Numbered from the stretch's first letter, positions 47,063-55,812 are shown. The stretch is DNA of 64,000 nucleotides from Sphingomonas sp. (GCF_019635455.1 NZ_JAHBZJ010000002.1:310001-374000); one strand, 5' to 3'. Numbers and translations are program-made. Notes: a model not told the origin generated them from the sequence alone.

Positions 47063-47998
47063 CTATGACTTAGCCTCGGATTCGCTCGACGCAACCTGTC
47101 CCGGTGGGGTGCGGCCGGCACGGACCAGCACGAGCGCGATGCCGACCAGGATCGCGCCGGCCAGATCGGGGATGCCCAGCCGCTCGTCATAGACGATCCA
47201 GCCGACGGTTCCCGCGATGATCGGCTGTACCAGCAGCGCGATCCCGACCACCAGCGGGGTCAGGTGGCCGAGCGCGTAGATCATCAGCCCCTGGCCGACC
47301 ACCTGGCTCGCCAGCGCAAGTCCGATCAGCGCGGTCCAGCTTCCGGGCCAGACACGCTCGCCGAGCGCGAGTGCGAACAGCAGCAGCGGCAGCGTCCCGG
47401 CGATACTCGACAGGGCGAGCGCGGGCAGCGCGTGCATCGCCGTGCGTACCCGCGCCATCATCACGAAATAGACGGTGTAGAGCGCGCCGGCGAGCAGGCA
47501 GAGCAGGTCGCCGATCAGGTTCTGCGGCGACAGATCGTAGGATCGTCCGAGCAGCAGCCCTGCCCCCATTGCGGCAAGCGCGAGTGCGACCCCCTGACGC
47601 CGGGTCGGCCAGGCGCGGGCAACCAGGAACCCCCAGACCGGAAACATCAGCGTTGCCGAATTGCCGAACAACGTCGCATTGGCGAGCGTAGTGTGCAGGA
47701 TGCCGATATGCCAGGACGCGAGATCGGCGGCGAAGGCGATGCCGGCGATGGCAAGCGTCCAGCCAAATCCCCGCGCCATGCGCAACGGGTTTCCGTCCAT
47801 CGTCGCGACGAAGGCGATCAGCACCGGCGCGCCCAGCGCCAGCCGCCAGAAGCCCGCCGCGACCGGCCCCACATCGGCGGAACGGACGAACCACGGCCCA
47901 AAGGCGAGCGCGACATTGCCCATCAGCAGCGCGACGAACGGCAGCGCAGCGGCGCTTTGTCCAAAAACAGGTTTTCTTGACCCGGCACGATCCTGCAT
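47063..47998 (-). CDS. EamA/DMT-family transporter
   Basis: The 311-residue protein has about ten membrane segments in two EamA repeats: PFVALLMGNVALAFGPWFVR, GILHTTLANATLFGNSATLM, then the second half with GQGLMIYALGHLTPLVVGI and GWIVYDERLGIPDLAGA. DMT proteins move small metabolites; substrate unknown. It is divergent from the Old Yellow Enzyme gene across 57 bases and 3 bases before the COQ9 start. Confidence 0.92.
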   Translation of the reverse strand: MQDRAGSRKPVFGQSAAALPFVALLMGNVALAFGPWFVRSADVGPVAAGFWRLALGAPVLIAFVATMDGNPLRMARGFGWTLAIAGIAFAADLASWHIGILHTTLANATLFGNSATLMFPVWGFLVARAWPTRRQGVALALAAMGAGLLLGRSYDLSPQNLIGDLLCLLAGALYTVYFVMMARVRTAMHALPALALSSIAGTLPLLLFALALGERVWPGSWTALIGLALASQVVGQGLMIYALGHLTPLVVGIALLVQPIIAGTVGWIVYDERLGIPDLAGAILVGIALVLVRAGRTPPGQVASSESEAKS

Positions 47999-48019
47999 CG
48001 CGTCGTTAGCGACCTATCT

Positions 48020-48034
48020 GTTGCAAAGCGCAAC
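48020..48034. promoter_or_regulatory. Perfect 5-5-5 inverted repeat in divergent promoter
   Basis: GTTGC, AAAGC, GCAAC sits in the 57-base gap between the EamA transporter and the Old Yellow Enzyme gene, 22 bases before the latter's ATG. A perfect dyad at this place could be an operator for a repressor controlling the reductase. No regulator gene lies next to it. Confidence 0.35.
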
Positions 48035-48055
48035 CCGTTACGAAAGAAATTCCCG

Positions 48056-49144
48056 ATGACCGATCTGTTCGACCCGATCCGCCTGGGCGCCATCGATGCG
48101 CCCAACCGCATCCTGATGGCGCCGTTGACGCGCGGGCGCGCCACGCGTGAGGCGGTGCCGACGCCGATCATGGCCGATTATTATGCGCAGCGCGCGAGCG
48201 CCGGGCTGATCATCAGCGAGGCGACGGGGATCAGCCGCCAGGGGCTGGGTTGGCCATTCGCGCCGGGGCTGTGGACCGACGCGCAGGTGGAAGGGTGGAA
48301 GTCGGTGACCGCGCGGGTCCACGACGCCGGTGGACGGATCGTCGCGCAATTGTGGCATATGGGGCGGCAGGTCCATTCCTCGGTCATCGGCGAACAGCCG
48401 GTCTCGTCATCGGCGACGACCAGCCCCGGCAAGGTCCACACCTATGACGGGCGGCAGCCGTTCGAGCAGGCGCGCGCGCTCGATGCGGCAGAGATCCCCG
48501 CACTGCTGGACGATTATGCCCGCGCGGCGGAGAATGCGCGCAGGGCCGGGTTCGACGGGGTGCAGATCCATGCGGCGAACGGCTATCTGATCGACCAGTT
48601 CCTGCGTGACGGCGCCAATCTGCGCACCGATGGCTATGGCGGCAGCGTCGAAAACCGCATCCGCCTGTTGAGCGAGGTCGCCGAACGCGTGACGGCGACG
48701 ATCGGCGCGGACCGGACCGGTGTGCGCCTGTCGCCCAACGGCATGTCGCAGGGCGTGGACGACAGCGATCCGCTGTCGCTGTTCGTGCCGGCGGCGAAGC
48801 GGCTGTCGGAATTGAAGATCGCGTTCCTGGAGCTGCGCGAACCGGGTCCGCACGGCACCTTTGGCAGCAGCGACGTGCCGAAGCTGAGCCCCGATATCCG
48901 CAAGGTGTTCGACGGGCCGTTGGTGGTGAACAGCGATTTCTTTACCCGCGACGCGGCGCAGGCGGCGATCGATGGCGTCGCCGATGCGGTGAGTTTCGGT
49001 CGCGCGTTCCTGGCCAATCCCGACCTGCCCGAACGGCTGCGCGTCGGCGCGCCGCTCAACGAAGGGAATATGGCGACCTGGTACAGCCAGGGGCCGGAGG
49101 GCTATGTCGATTATCCGGCGCTGTCGGGGCTGCCGCCGGCCTGA
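48056..49144 (+). CDS. Old Yellow Enzyme-family alkene reductase (NemA-like)
   Basis: The 362-residue FMN-dependent TIM-barrel enzyme shows RILMAPLTRGRATREAVPT, LIISEATGISRQGLGW, IVAQLWHMGRQVH, GFDGVQIHAANGYLIDQFL and DGYGGSVENRIRLL with the HxxN-type substrate pair in IHAANG. Such enzymes reduce electrophilic alkenes, maleimides and nitro compounds with NADPH. The C-terminal Tyr region WYSQGPEGYVDYP is typical. It overlaps the convergent membrane-protein gene by 34 bases. Confidence 0.95.
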   Translation: MTDLFDPIRLGAIDAPNRILMAPLTRGRATREAVPTPIMADYYAQRASAGLIISEATGISRQGLGWPFAPGLWTDAQVEGWKSVTARVHDAGGRIVAQLWHMGRQVHSSVIGEQPVSSSATTSPGKVHTYDGRQPFEQARALDAAEIPALLDDYARAAENARRAGFDGVQIHAANGYLIDQFLRDGANLRTDGYGGSVENRIRLLSEVAERVTATIGADRTGVRLSPNGMSQGVDDSDPLSLFVPAAKRLSELKIAFLELREPGPHGTFGSSDVPKLSPDIRKVFDGPLVVNSDFFTRDAAQAAIDGVADAVSFGRAFLANPDLPERLRVGAPLNEGNMATWYSQGPEGYVDYPALSGLPPA

Positions 49145-49575
49145 TCGATCGAATCGAGCCACACGGTGACCGCCGATCGGATGGCCTTGCGCGCCTTTGG
49201 ATTGACGAACAGAAGCGCCGGCACGAGCAGAATGGCGGGAAAGGCGATCGCGATCCCGACAAAGACCACGCCGACGATCATCGCCACCGCCGCGCCGCTG
49301 CCCAGCATGCCGGTGCCGTTGGGACCGACCACGATGTCGCGCGGCCCCTTGTCGTCATAAAGGCGCGAGGTGCGGATCACCCCGCTGCCGCTGCGATCAT
49401 CGACGGTGCGCGTTCGCCGCGACAGCGGGTCGCCCGCCGGCGCGCGATCGCGGGTCGGCGCTGCCGGGGCGACCGGTCCTCCGTGGGTGACCTGTTGGCC
49501 GGTCTCGGTATCGATGACGATGAGACGGCGGTCCTTTTCGATGACGCGATAGCGGCTGGGGGGCATGGTGGTCAT
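49111..49575 (-). CDS. Small membrane protein of unknown function
   Basis: The 154-residue product has a cytoplasmic N-terminal half beginning RYRVIEKDRRLIVIDTETGQ, a Pro/Arg-rich linker, two close membrane segments (about 93-125, rich in Val/Ile/Ala) and a short tail. No family recognised. ATG 49575 overlaps the stop of a possible 38-residue ORF (ATGA) and the gene follows ribH, so it may be the last gene of the riboflavin operon transcript. Confidence 0.65.
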   Translation of the reverse strand: MTTMPPSRYRVIEKDRRLIVIDTETGQQVTHGGPVAPAAPTRDRAPAGDPLSRRTRTVDDRSGSGVIRTSRLYDDKGPRDIVVGPNGTGMLGSGAAVAMIVGVVFVGIAIAFPAILLVPALLFVNPKARKAIRSAVTVWLDSIDQAGGSPDSAG

Positions 49576-49688
49576 CGCGCGCTCCGTTCACTGCGCCGTG
49601 GGTCGGCACTCTGGCCCCAGGCGTCGAGATTCTCCGCTGCCGGGTGACGCAAGATCCGGCGATCGGCGAAAAGGACCGGGCCGTTCAC
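49572..49688 (-). CDS. Possible 38-residue coupled ORF after ribH
   Basis: GTG at 49688 opens a frame reading FADRRILRHPAAENLDAWGQ and ending RRSERSAR, with the stop overlapping the next ATG as ATGA and lying 10 bases after the ribH stop. Coupling on both sides is the only support. No recognised family and no obvious ribosome site. Confidence 0.35.
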   Translation of the reverse strand: MNGPVLFADRRILRHPAAENLDAWGQSADPRRSERSAR

Positions 49689-49698
49689 CACCGGCGGG

Positions 49699-50121
49699 TC
49701 ATCCCAGCGAGTCCCGCAGCGCCAGCATGGCCAGCGCCGCCTCTGCCGCGCCACCACCCTTGTCGAGCTGGGCCGGATCGGCGCGGCGGATCGCCTGCGC
49801 CTCATCCTCCGTCGTCAGGATGCCGTTGCCGATCGGAATCCCGTCCATCGTCAGGGCCATGATCCCGCGCGCGCTTTCGTTGGCGACGATCTCGAAATGA
49901 TAGGTTTCGCCCCGGATCACCACGCCGAGCGCGACATAGGCGTCGTAGCGACCGCTTTCGACCGCCAGCGCGATGGCGCCCGGCACCTCCAGCGCACCCG
50001 GAACGGTGATCGTCTCATGGCTGTGACCGGCCGCCTCGACCGCAGCGCGCGCACCGGCCAGCAGCATGTCGTTGAGATGGTCGTAGAAGCGCGCTTCGAC
50101 CAGCAGGACCTTCGCCATCAT
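49699..50121 (-). CDS. ribH: 6,7-dimethyl-8-ribityllumazine synthase
   Basis: The 140-residue protein starts at ATG 50121 (a second ATG follows at once) and overlaps the ribBX stop. It has [55 protein letters not shown] and [19 protein letters not shown], the standard lumazine synthase pattern. It joins ribulose-derived butanone phosphate with the ribitylamino-uracil to make lumazine. Confidence 0.97.
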   Translation of the reverse strand: MMAKVLLVEARFYDHLNDMLLAGARAAVEAAGHSHETITVPGALEVPGAIALAVESGRYDAYVALGVVIRGETYHFEIVANESARGIMALTMDGIPIGNGILTTEDEAQAIRRADPAQLDKGGGAAEAALAMLALRDSLG

Positions 50122-51269
50122 TCGCCCTCCAGGTCGATCGCACGCTCGCCGACGATCGACAGGCCATAGCCGTCGAGACCGACCAGCGTGTGATGCGTGT
50201 TGGTGAGCAATTCCATCTGTTCGACGCCAAGATCGTTGAGGATCATCGCGCCGACGCCATAGTCGCGCAATTCGTCCATGTCGGCGTCGGACCGTTTCCC
50301 CGCCTTGCGCTCGACCGCCATGGTGAAGGCGTCGGCACGCGGCTTGTTGATGACGACGACGATGCCGGAGCCGGCGGTGCCGATGATTTCCATCGAACGC
50401 TGGAGCAGCCGACCGCGCGCGCCCGCTTCGCCGAACAGGTCGCCAAAGGGCGACAGCGCGTGCATGCGCACCAGCGTGGGTCTGGCGGGATCGACGCGCC
50501 CCTTCAACAGGGCGATCTGTTCGGTGCCGGTCGCCTTGTTCCAGAAGGTGATCGCCCGCCATTCGCCGCCCCAGCGGCTGACGAACGTGGTTTCCGCGCG
50601 GCGTTCGACCAGATGGTCGTGACGCCGGCGATAGGCGATCAGGTCGCGGATCGTGCCGATCTTCAGATTGTGGAGCTGGGCGAAGGCGACGAGATCGTCC
50701 ATCCGCGCCATCGTGCCGTCGTCCTTCATGATCTCGCAGATGACGCCCGACGGGCTGAGCCCGGCAAGGCGGGAGACGTCCACCGCAGCCTCGGTATGGC
50801 CGGCGCGGACCAGTACCCCGCCTTCACGCGCGACCAGCGGAAAGACATGGCCGGGCGAGACGATGTCGTCGGCGCCCTTGGCCGAATCGGTGGCGACCGC
50901 GATCGTGCGGGCGCGATCGGCGGCGGAAATGCCCGTCGTCACGCCCTCGCGCGCCTCGATCGAGACGGTGAAGGCGGTTCCCATGCTGGTGCCGTTGCGC
51001 CGCGCCATCGGTTCGAGACCGAGCTGGTCGGCGCGCGCCTGGGTCATGGCGAGGCAGATCAGGCCGCGCCCGTGCCGGGCCATGAAGTTGACCGCGTCGG
51101 GCGTCGCCATCTGGCCCGGAATGACCAGGTCGCCCTCATTCTCGCGATCCTCGTCATCGACCAGGATGAACATGCGCCCGTTGCGCGCTTCGTCGATGAT
51201 CTCCTCGGGCGAGGACAGAAACGCGTGACGCAGACGGGTCAGTTCAGGATTTGTGTTGGGCTGCGCCAC
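50118..51269 (-). CDS. ribB: 3,4-dihydroxy-2-butanone-4-phosphate synthase with degenerate GTP cyclohydrolase II domain (RibBX type)
   Basis: GTG at 51269 has a perfect GGAGG six bases upstream. The 383-residue protein has an intact RibB domain ([41 protein letters not shown] and [11 protein letters not shown]) and a C-terminal RibA-like domain that lacks the zinc cysteines. Where RibA normally has SECLTGDxFGS and RCDCG, this one has [16 protein letters not shown]. It should make butanone phosphate but not open GTP. A separate RibA must exist elsewhere. It overlaps ribE by 26 bases. Confidence 0.93.
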   Translation of the reverse strand: MAQPNTNPELTRLRHAFLSSPEEIIDEARNGRMFILVDDEDRENEGDLVIPGQMATPDAVNFMARHGRGLICLAMTQARADQLGLEPMARRNGTSMGTAFTVSIEAREGVTTGISAADRARTIAVATDSAKGADDIVSPGHVFPLVAREGGVLVRAGHTEAAVDVSRLAGLSPSGVICEIMKDDGTMARMDDLVAFAQLHNLKIGTIRDLIAYRRRHDHLVERRAETTFVSRWGGEWRAITFWNKATGTEQIALLKGRVDPARPTLVRMHALSPFGDLFGEAGARGRLLQRSMEIIGTAGSGIVVVINKPRADAFTMAVERKAGKRSDADMDELRDYGVGAMILNDLGVEQMELLTNTHHTLVGLDGYGLSIVGERAIDLEGE

Positions 51270-51864
51270 GGGCGGCCTCCATGCGCTGGAGATAGCGTGC
51301 GAGCACGTCGATCTCGAGATTGACGGCCTGACCCTGGGCAAGGGCGCCAAGGGTCGTGACGGCCTGGGTATGCGGGATGAGATTGATTGCGAAATGCGCG
51401 GTGCCGTCGGGTTGGTCGGCGACCTCGTTCACGGTGAGCGAGACGCCGTCGATGGTGATCGACCCCTTGGCCGCGATGAACGGTGCAAGCGCGGCAGGCA
51501 CCGCGACCCCGATCCGTTTCGATTCGCCATCGGGACAGATGCCGAGCACGGTCCCGGTCGCATCGACATGGCCGGTGACGATATGCCCGCCAAGTTCGTC
51601 GCCGACCCGCAGTGCGCGCTCCAGATTGAGCCGCTCACCCGCGCGCCAGCGATCCGCCGTGCGCGAAATGGTGTGCGCGGAGACATCGACCGCGAACCAG
51701 CCCGGCCCCTTGTCCACGACCGTGAGGCACACCCCGGAACAGGCGATCGACGCGCCGAGAGCGACCCCCGCCATGTCATAGGCGGTGGTGATGCGCACGC
51801 GCAGATCGCCGCGATCGTCGATCGCCGTGATGGTGCCGATGTCGGTGACGATTCCGGTGAACAT
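51244..51864 (-). CDS. ribE: Riboflavin synthase alpha chain
   Basis: The 206-residue protein begins MFTGIVTDIGTITAIDDRG and has two lumazine-binding repeats: IACSGVCLTVVDKGPGWFAVDV, GGHIVTGHVDATGT, and then GSITIDGVSLTVNEV with LIPHTQAVTTLG. It dismutates two lumazines into riboflavin. It starts 3 bases after the ribD stop and overlaps ribBX. Confidence 0.96.
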   Translation of the reverse strand: MFTGIVTDIGTITAIDDRGDLRVRITTAYDMAGVALGASIACSGVCLTVVDKGPGWFAVDVSAHTISRTADRWRAGERLNLERALRVGDELGGHIVTGHVDATGTVLGICPDGESKRIGVAVPAALAPFIAAKGSITIDGVSLTVNEVADQPDGTAHFAINLIPHTQAVTTLGALAQGQAVNLEIDVLARYLQRMEAARGAAQHKS

Positions 51865-51867
51865 GGC

Positions 51868-52845
51868 CTAACCTCTTCGGCGCTCGTAGACTTCGAGCCG
51901 GTCGCTGCCAAGCGCGCGCGTGTCCACCAGCCGCCAGCGGCCATGCGCATCGGCAAGGTCGGCAAGACCGATCGCGGGAATGCCGCGCGCGTCACCGATG
52001 ACGATCGGGGCGCGGTAGACCAGCAGCCGATCGACCAGGTCGGCGGCGAGAAAGGCGGCGGCGGTGGCGCCCCCTCCCTCAACCATCAGATGGTCGCCCG
52101 GGAGCGCGGCGATATCGGCGGGCGCGCCGATGTGCAGCCACCCGTCCGGCGCCGTGGCGGTCGCCGAAAGCAGGACGCGCCGGGGCGCACGATCCTCCAG
52201 CCCGTCGATCCGGACGTCGAGCGCGGGTGCATCGGCGTCGAGCGTGCCGCGTCCCACCAGGATCAGGTCATGGCGCGCCCGTTCGAGATGGGCGTGCGCA
52301 CGCGCCGCATCGCCGGTGATCCATTTGCTGCGCCCGTCCGCCATCGCGAGCCCGCCGTCGAGCGAGAGCGCGAGCTTCAGCGTGACGAATGGGCGTTCGC
52401 GGGTGCGGCGGGTGAGGAAGCCGGCCATGGCCGATTCCGCCTGTTCGGCACGCGCCCCGGTCGCCACGTCGATCCCCGCCGAACGCAGCCGGGCGATCCC
52501 CCGGCCATCGGTGCGCGGATCGGGGTCCTGAAGCGCCACCACGACGCGCGCCACCCCCGCATCGATCAGCAGATCGGCGCAGGCCGGTCCGCGAGGCGAA
52601 TCGTGCGCGCAGGGTTCGAGCGTCACATAGGCGGTCGCGCCGCGCGCATCGGCGCCGGCCATGGCGATCGCCACCGCTTCGGCATGCGGGCGTCCGCCGG
52701 GCTGTGTCCAGCCGCGACCGACCGGCACGCCGCCCCGCACCAGGACGCATCCGACATTGGGATTGGGGGCGGTGCGCCCGTGACCGCGCGCGGCAAGCGC
52801 CAGCGCCGCGCCCATCCAGCGCGCGTCGTCGTTCAGATGCCCCAC
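51868..52845 (-). CDS. ribD: Bifunctional pyrimidine deaminase/reductase RibD
   Basis: The 325-residue protein has the deaminase domain with PNPNVGCVLV, the zinc site GGRPHAEAVAIA (HAE) and TLEPCAHDSPRGPACADLL. The reductase domain follows with TLKLALSLDGGLAMADGRSKWITG and DHLMVEGGGATAAAFLAADL. It carries out the second and third steps of riboflavin synthesis. It heads the rib run but its first 13 bases overlap the 3' end of the upstream small membrane gene; there is no room for an FMN riboswitch immediately upstream. Confidence 0.96.
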   Translation of the reverse strand: MGHLNDDARWMGAALALAARGHGRTAPNPNVGCVLVRGGVPVGRGWTQPGGRPHAEAVAIAMAGADARGATAYVTLEPCAHDSPRGPACADLLIDAGVARVVVALQDPDPRTDGRGIARLRSAGIDVATGARAEQAESAMAGFLTRRTRERPFVTLKLALSLDGGLAMADGRSKWITGDAARAHAHLERARHDLILVGRGTLDADAPALDVRIDGLEDRAPRRVLLSATATAPDGWLHIGAPADIAALPGDHLMVEGGGATAAAFLAADLVDRLLVYRAPIVIGDARGIPAIGLADLADAHGRWRLVDTRALGSDRLEVYERRRG

Positions 52846-53180
52846 TCCGTCAGGCTGTTGTCGATCCGCTGAAACTCCCTGCGCCGCTTTTCCTGCTTCG
52901 CGCGCAGTTCCGCCTCACGCTTGTCGCGGATCGCCTGGTCGATCTTCTGCTGGGCGATGATCTCCTTGAGCGAACGGTCGGCGCGCCAGTTCTGCACATA
53001 GATGATGTCGCGCTTATACTCCTTTTCGAAATAGGAATCCTTGGCCACGCCGAACACGATCAGCATTGTGGTGACGAACGCGGCGAGCATGAAGCCGAGT
53101 TCGTACCGGTGGCGCAGCCGCAGAAAGCCGCGCAGATCGCGCGCGGCGCGCAGCGGCGACAGGAAGCGGAGAAAGTTCAT
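52833..53180 (-). CDS. Small single-pass membrane protein
   Basis: The 115-residue product has one membrane segment (about residues 29-45: FMLAAFVTTMLIVFGVAKDS) and then a charged, helical coiled-coil-like tail (DQAIRDKREAELRAKQEKRR). The N-terminus RLRHRYELGF precedes the membrane segment. No named domain. It overlaps ribD by 13 bases and so is probably co-transcribed; a role in riboflavin metabolism is not implied by the sequence. Confidence 0.75.
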   Translation of the reverse strand: MNFLRFLSPLRAARDLRGFLRLRHRYELGFMLAAFVTTMLIVFGVAKDSYFEKEYKRDIIYVQNWRADRSLKEIIAQQKIDQAIRDKREAELRAKQEKRRREFQRIDNSLTEWGI

Positions 53181-53229
53181 CCGCTCAAGATAGGCGCCTG
53201 TCGCCGCCGGGGCCAGCCCGCGCGTGCCA

Positions 53230-53898
53230 TCAACCGGTGATCTGAAACCGCACGGTCATCACCTTCATGCTCTCGACCGGCACGCCGTCCCGGGTGGCGG
53301 GCTTGAACCGCCAGGCGGACAGGGCATGGCGGCGGGTCGCGTCGAACAGCGCGGCGCTGGGGCTGGCGAGCTGTTCGACCGATTTGACGCGACCGTCGGC
53401 GCCGATGCGGATCCGCACGCGCACCAGCCCCTCGCGCTCGGCACGCAGTTCGGACGCGGGATAGTCCGGCTGAAAATCGCGCGCATAGCGCGGATCGGGC
53501 ATGGCATCGACCATGACCGGCGCACGGGGCGGATCGATGGCGACCGGTGGCGTGGGTGGGCCGGGAGGCGCCGGCGGGTCGAGGGTGACCGGCCCTGGGT
53601 CGCGCGAACTTTCGATCGCGGGGCCGCTGGGCGGCGTCGGAATCAGGGGCGGCGGCTGATGCGGCAGCGTCGTCGTCACGGTCCTGGTCGCCGGCTCGGG
53701 CGGCCTGGGCTGCGGTTCGGGCGGCGGCGGGGCCGGGATCGGAACATTCCGGGTTTCGAGTATGGAGTCGCGCTGGACACGGACGATGTCCGGCGCCGCG
53801 AAGATCAGTCCGGCGATCAACGCGCCGTTGAGCAACAGAGCGGCGCCCGCGCTGACCGGACGGCTGGTGCGCGAGCTGTGATAGCGATCGGCATACAT
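53230..53898 (-). CDS. TonB-family energy transducer
   Basis: ATG 53898 follows GGAGAGCCACC. The 222-residue product has one N-terminal membrane segment (AGAALLLNGALIAGLIFAAP), a long Pro-rich periplasmic linker (residues 55-130) and a C-terminal TonB domain: QPDYPASELRAEREGLVRVR, IGADGRVKSVEQLASPSAALFD, ALSAWRFKPATRDGVPV. TonB links the proton-motive force to outer-membrane receptors. It has its own promoter region upstream with a perfect dyad. Confidence 0.92.
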   Translation of the reverse strand: MYADRYHSSRTSRPVSAGAALLLNGALIAGLIFAAPDIVRVQRDSILETRNVPIPAPPPPEPQPRPPEPATRTVTTTLPHQPPPLIPTPPSGPAIESSRDPGPVTLDPPAPPGPPTPPVAIDPPRAPVMVDAMPDPRYARDFQPDYPASELRAEREGLVRVRIRIGADGRVKSVEQLASPSAALFDATRRHALSAWRFKPATRDGVPVESMKVMTVRFQITG

Positions 53899-53939
53899 GG
53901 TGGCTCTCCTCATCCTCCGGGCTGGCGCCGGATTTTGAG

Positions 53940-53956
53940 ATGATACACCATATCAT
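53940..53956. promoter_or_regulatory. Perfect 6-5-6 inverted repeat upstream of tonB-like gene
   Basis: ATGATA, CACCA, TATCAT lies 42 bases before the tonB-like ATG in an otherwise GC-rich gap. It is the only AT-rich perfect dyad nearby and is well placed to be an operator overlapping the promoter. The regulator is unknown; a PadR- or Fur-like factor is possible but not shown. Confidence 0.4.
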
Positions 53957-54010
53957 TTCAGACGCCAAGAGGAGTCGGTCGCGACGCCGGCCCTCCGCTG
54001 GCGCAGGCGA

Positions 54011-55342
54011 TCAGCTGGTGGCGCGGAGGCGGGCGATCGCGCGCTCGCGGCCGATCAGGGGGAGGAGGGCCGCCATGTCCGGACCCGAATCCTGCCCGGT
54101 GAGCGCGCGGCGGAGCGGGTGAAAGAGCGCGCGCCCCTTGCGGCCGGTCGCCACCTTCAGCGCGCCGGTCAATGCGTGCCAGGGGTCGGCGTCCCAGTCG
54201 ATCGTCTCGGCGATGCCGGCGGCCTGGTCCAGAAAGGCGCGATCGTCCGGATCGACCCCGCCAGTCACCGCGCCATCGACCACGCGCCACCAGCTTTCGG
54301 CGTCGGCAAGCGTCGTGATGTTCGGACGGATCGCGCGCCACACCGGCTCGGTCATGCCTGCGGGAAGCCGGGCGGCGACGGCCGAAAACGGCGTCTGATG
54401 CAACAGCCGCGCGTTGAGCTGGGCAAGCTCGCCCTCGTCGAAGCGGGCGGGGGCGCGGCCGAAGCGCGCGAAATCGAACGAGCCGAGCAATGGCGCCATG
54501 TCCGCAACCGGCTCCACCGGATCGCTGGTTCCCAGCCGGGCGAGCAGCGCGATAATCGCCTGTGGCTCGATGCCATCGTCCCGGAACTGTTCGACCCCCA
54601 GCGAACCCAGCCGCTTGGACAGCTTCCCCTCGCTGCCGGTCAGCAGCGCTTCATGCGCGAAGGCAGGCGGGGCCGCGTCGAGTGCCGCGAACATCTGCAG
54701 CTGCGCGGCGGTGTTGGAGACATGATCCTCGCCCCGCACGACATGGCTGATGCCAAGGTCGATATCGTCGATCACCGACGGCAGCAGATAGAGCCACGAG
54801 CCGTCGGCGCGGCGCACGACCGGATCGCTCATCGTCGCGGGGTCGAAACGCTGCGGACCGCGGATCAGGTCGTGCCACTCGATCGGCGCGCGTTCGTCGA
54901 GGCGAAACCGCCAGTGTGGCGCGATACCCTGCGCCTCCAGCCGGACACGATCCGCCGCGTCCAGGGCGAGGGCGGCGCGATCGTAGATCGGTGGCAGGCC
55001 GCGGCCCAGCTGGACCTTGCGCTTGAGTTCCAGTTCCTGCTGCGTTTCATAGGCGGGATAGACGCGGCCGGCCGCGACCAGCTCCGCAAAGCGCCGCTCA
55101 TAAAGGTCGAAGCGGGCCGATTGTCGCGCTTCGCGATCCGCATTCAGGCCCAGCCAGGCGAGATCGGCGCGGATCGCATCGACATGCTCCTCCCGCGAGC
55201 GTTCGCGGTCGGTATCGTCGATGCGCAACAGGAAGGTCCCGCCATGGCGTCGCGCCCACATCCAGTTGTGAAGCGCGGTGCGAATATTGCCGACATGTAG
55301 CCGGCCCGTCGGGCTGGGGGCGAAGCGGGTGACGACGTTCAT
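54011..55342 (-). CDS. gltX: Glutamate--tRNA ligase
   Basis: Start ATG 55342 gives 443 residues beginning MNVVTRFAPSPTGRLHVGNI, with the class I HIGH-type motif (HVGN). Further motifs are FLLRIDDTDRERSREEHVDA, YDRAALALDA, SHVVRGEDHVSNTAAQLQM and the KMSKS-type KLSKRLGSLGV. It charges tRNA-Glu. Alphaproteobacteria often carry two GltX proteins; which one this is cannot be decided without the other. A longer frame upstream of 55342 is rejected. Confidence 0.95.
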   Translation of the reverse strand: MNVVTRFAPSPTGRLHVGNIRTALHNWMWARRHGGTFLLRIDDTDRERSREEHVDAIRADLAWLGLNADREARQSARFDLYERRFAELVAAGRVYPAYETQQELELKRKVQLGRGLPPIYDRAALALDAADRVRLEAQGIAPHWRFRLDERAPIEWHDLIRGPQRFDPATMSDPVVRRADGSWLYLLPSVIDDIDLGISHVVRGEDHVSNTAAQLQMFAALDAAPPAFAHEALLTGSEGKLSKRLGSLGVEQFRDDGIEPQAIIALLARLGTSDPVEPVADMAPLLGSFDFARFGRAPARFDEGELAQLNARLLHQTPFSAVAARLPAGMTEPVWRAIRPNITTLADAESWWRVVDGAVTGGVDPDDRAFLDQAAGIAETIDWDADPWHALTGALKVATGRKGRALFHPLRRALTGQDSGPDMAALLPLIGRERAIARLRATS

Positions 55343-55481
55343 CGCCCGGCCGCTAGCCGATTTCGCCCGGCGGCGAAACGGCCGCTTTACCTCATCGCCC
55401 TTCGCGTCCACCGCCCGGCCGTGACGGGATGCGCGCGGACGCCTTGCGCAGCTGGTGCCGCAGTTGGTGAACCCTCTCGGT
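55343..55481. other. Gap upstream of gltX, no gene
   Basis: I see no coding signal. It should contain the gltX promoter. It runs up to the end of a decayed antitoxin gene. Confidence 0.5.
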
Positions 55482-55726
55482 TCACGCGGCCGGCGTCGAG
55501 GGCTTGTTACGTCCGCGCTGCAGCGCATCGCGGGGCTTTAGCGCCCTGTCGAGCGTCGGCTTGCCACGCTCGTTTGGCGCCCGCGCGCGCGATCGCGCCC
55601 AGCGCCACCGCGATGTAGCGCGGATCGCCGTCCGCCGCCGCGTCGCTCAGCAGATCGGCCAGATCCTCGCGCGTTTGCATTTTGCATATAGCGCGCCGGG
55701 TCGAATGTGCGGGTTTCGATGGTCAT
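55482..55726 (-). pseudogene. Decayed addiction-module antitoxin gene (HigA-like, TIGR02684 type)
   Basis: The frame opens MTIETRTFDPARYM, then slips. A second frame (ATG 55680) continues MQTREDLADLLSDAAADGDP and RYIAVALGAIARA. A third frame gives GKPTLDRALKPRDALQRG and ends at 55482. Joined together this follows the small antidote proteins that pair with RelE/HigB-like toxins: the FDxAxYL start, the alanine-rich DPxxIAxALGxIARA core and the LYRAL recognition helix. Two frame breaks make the full gene non-functional. No toxin gene is visible beside it. Confidence 0.6.
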
Positions 55727-55812
55727 GTCGTCTGCCCTTCGCTGGGCCGTTTGCGTTGGTCGGCCCTGCTCGCTCCGGCTGCGCCGAGATCTCCCGTGCC
55801 GCGCGGGAGCCG

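Noticed and set aside
52846..53229. FMN riboswitch before the riboflavin operon
   Set aside because: The ribD start overlaps an upstream gene, and the 49-base gap before that gene (53181-53229) shows none of the conserved RFN-element sequence.
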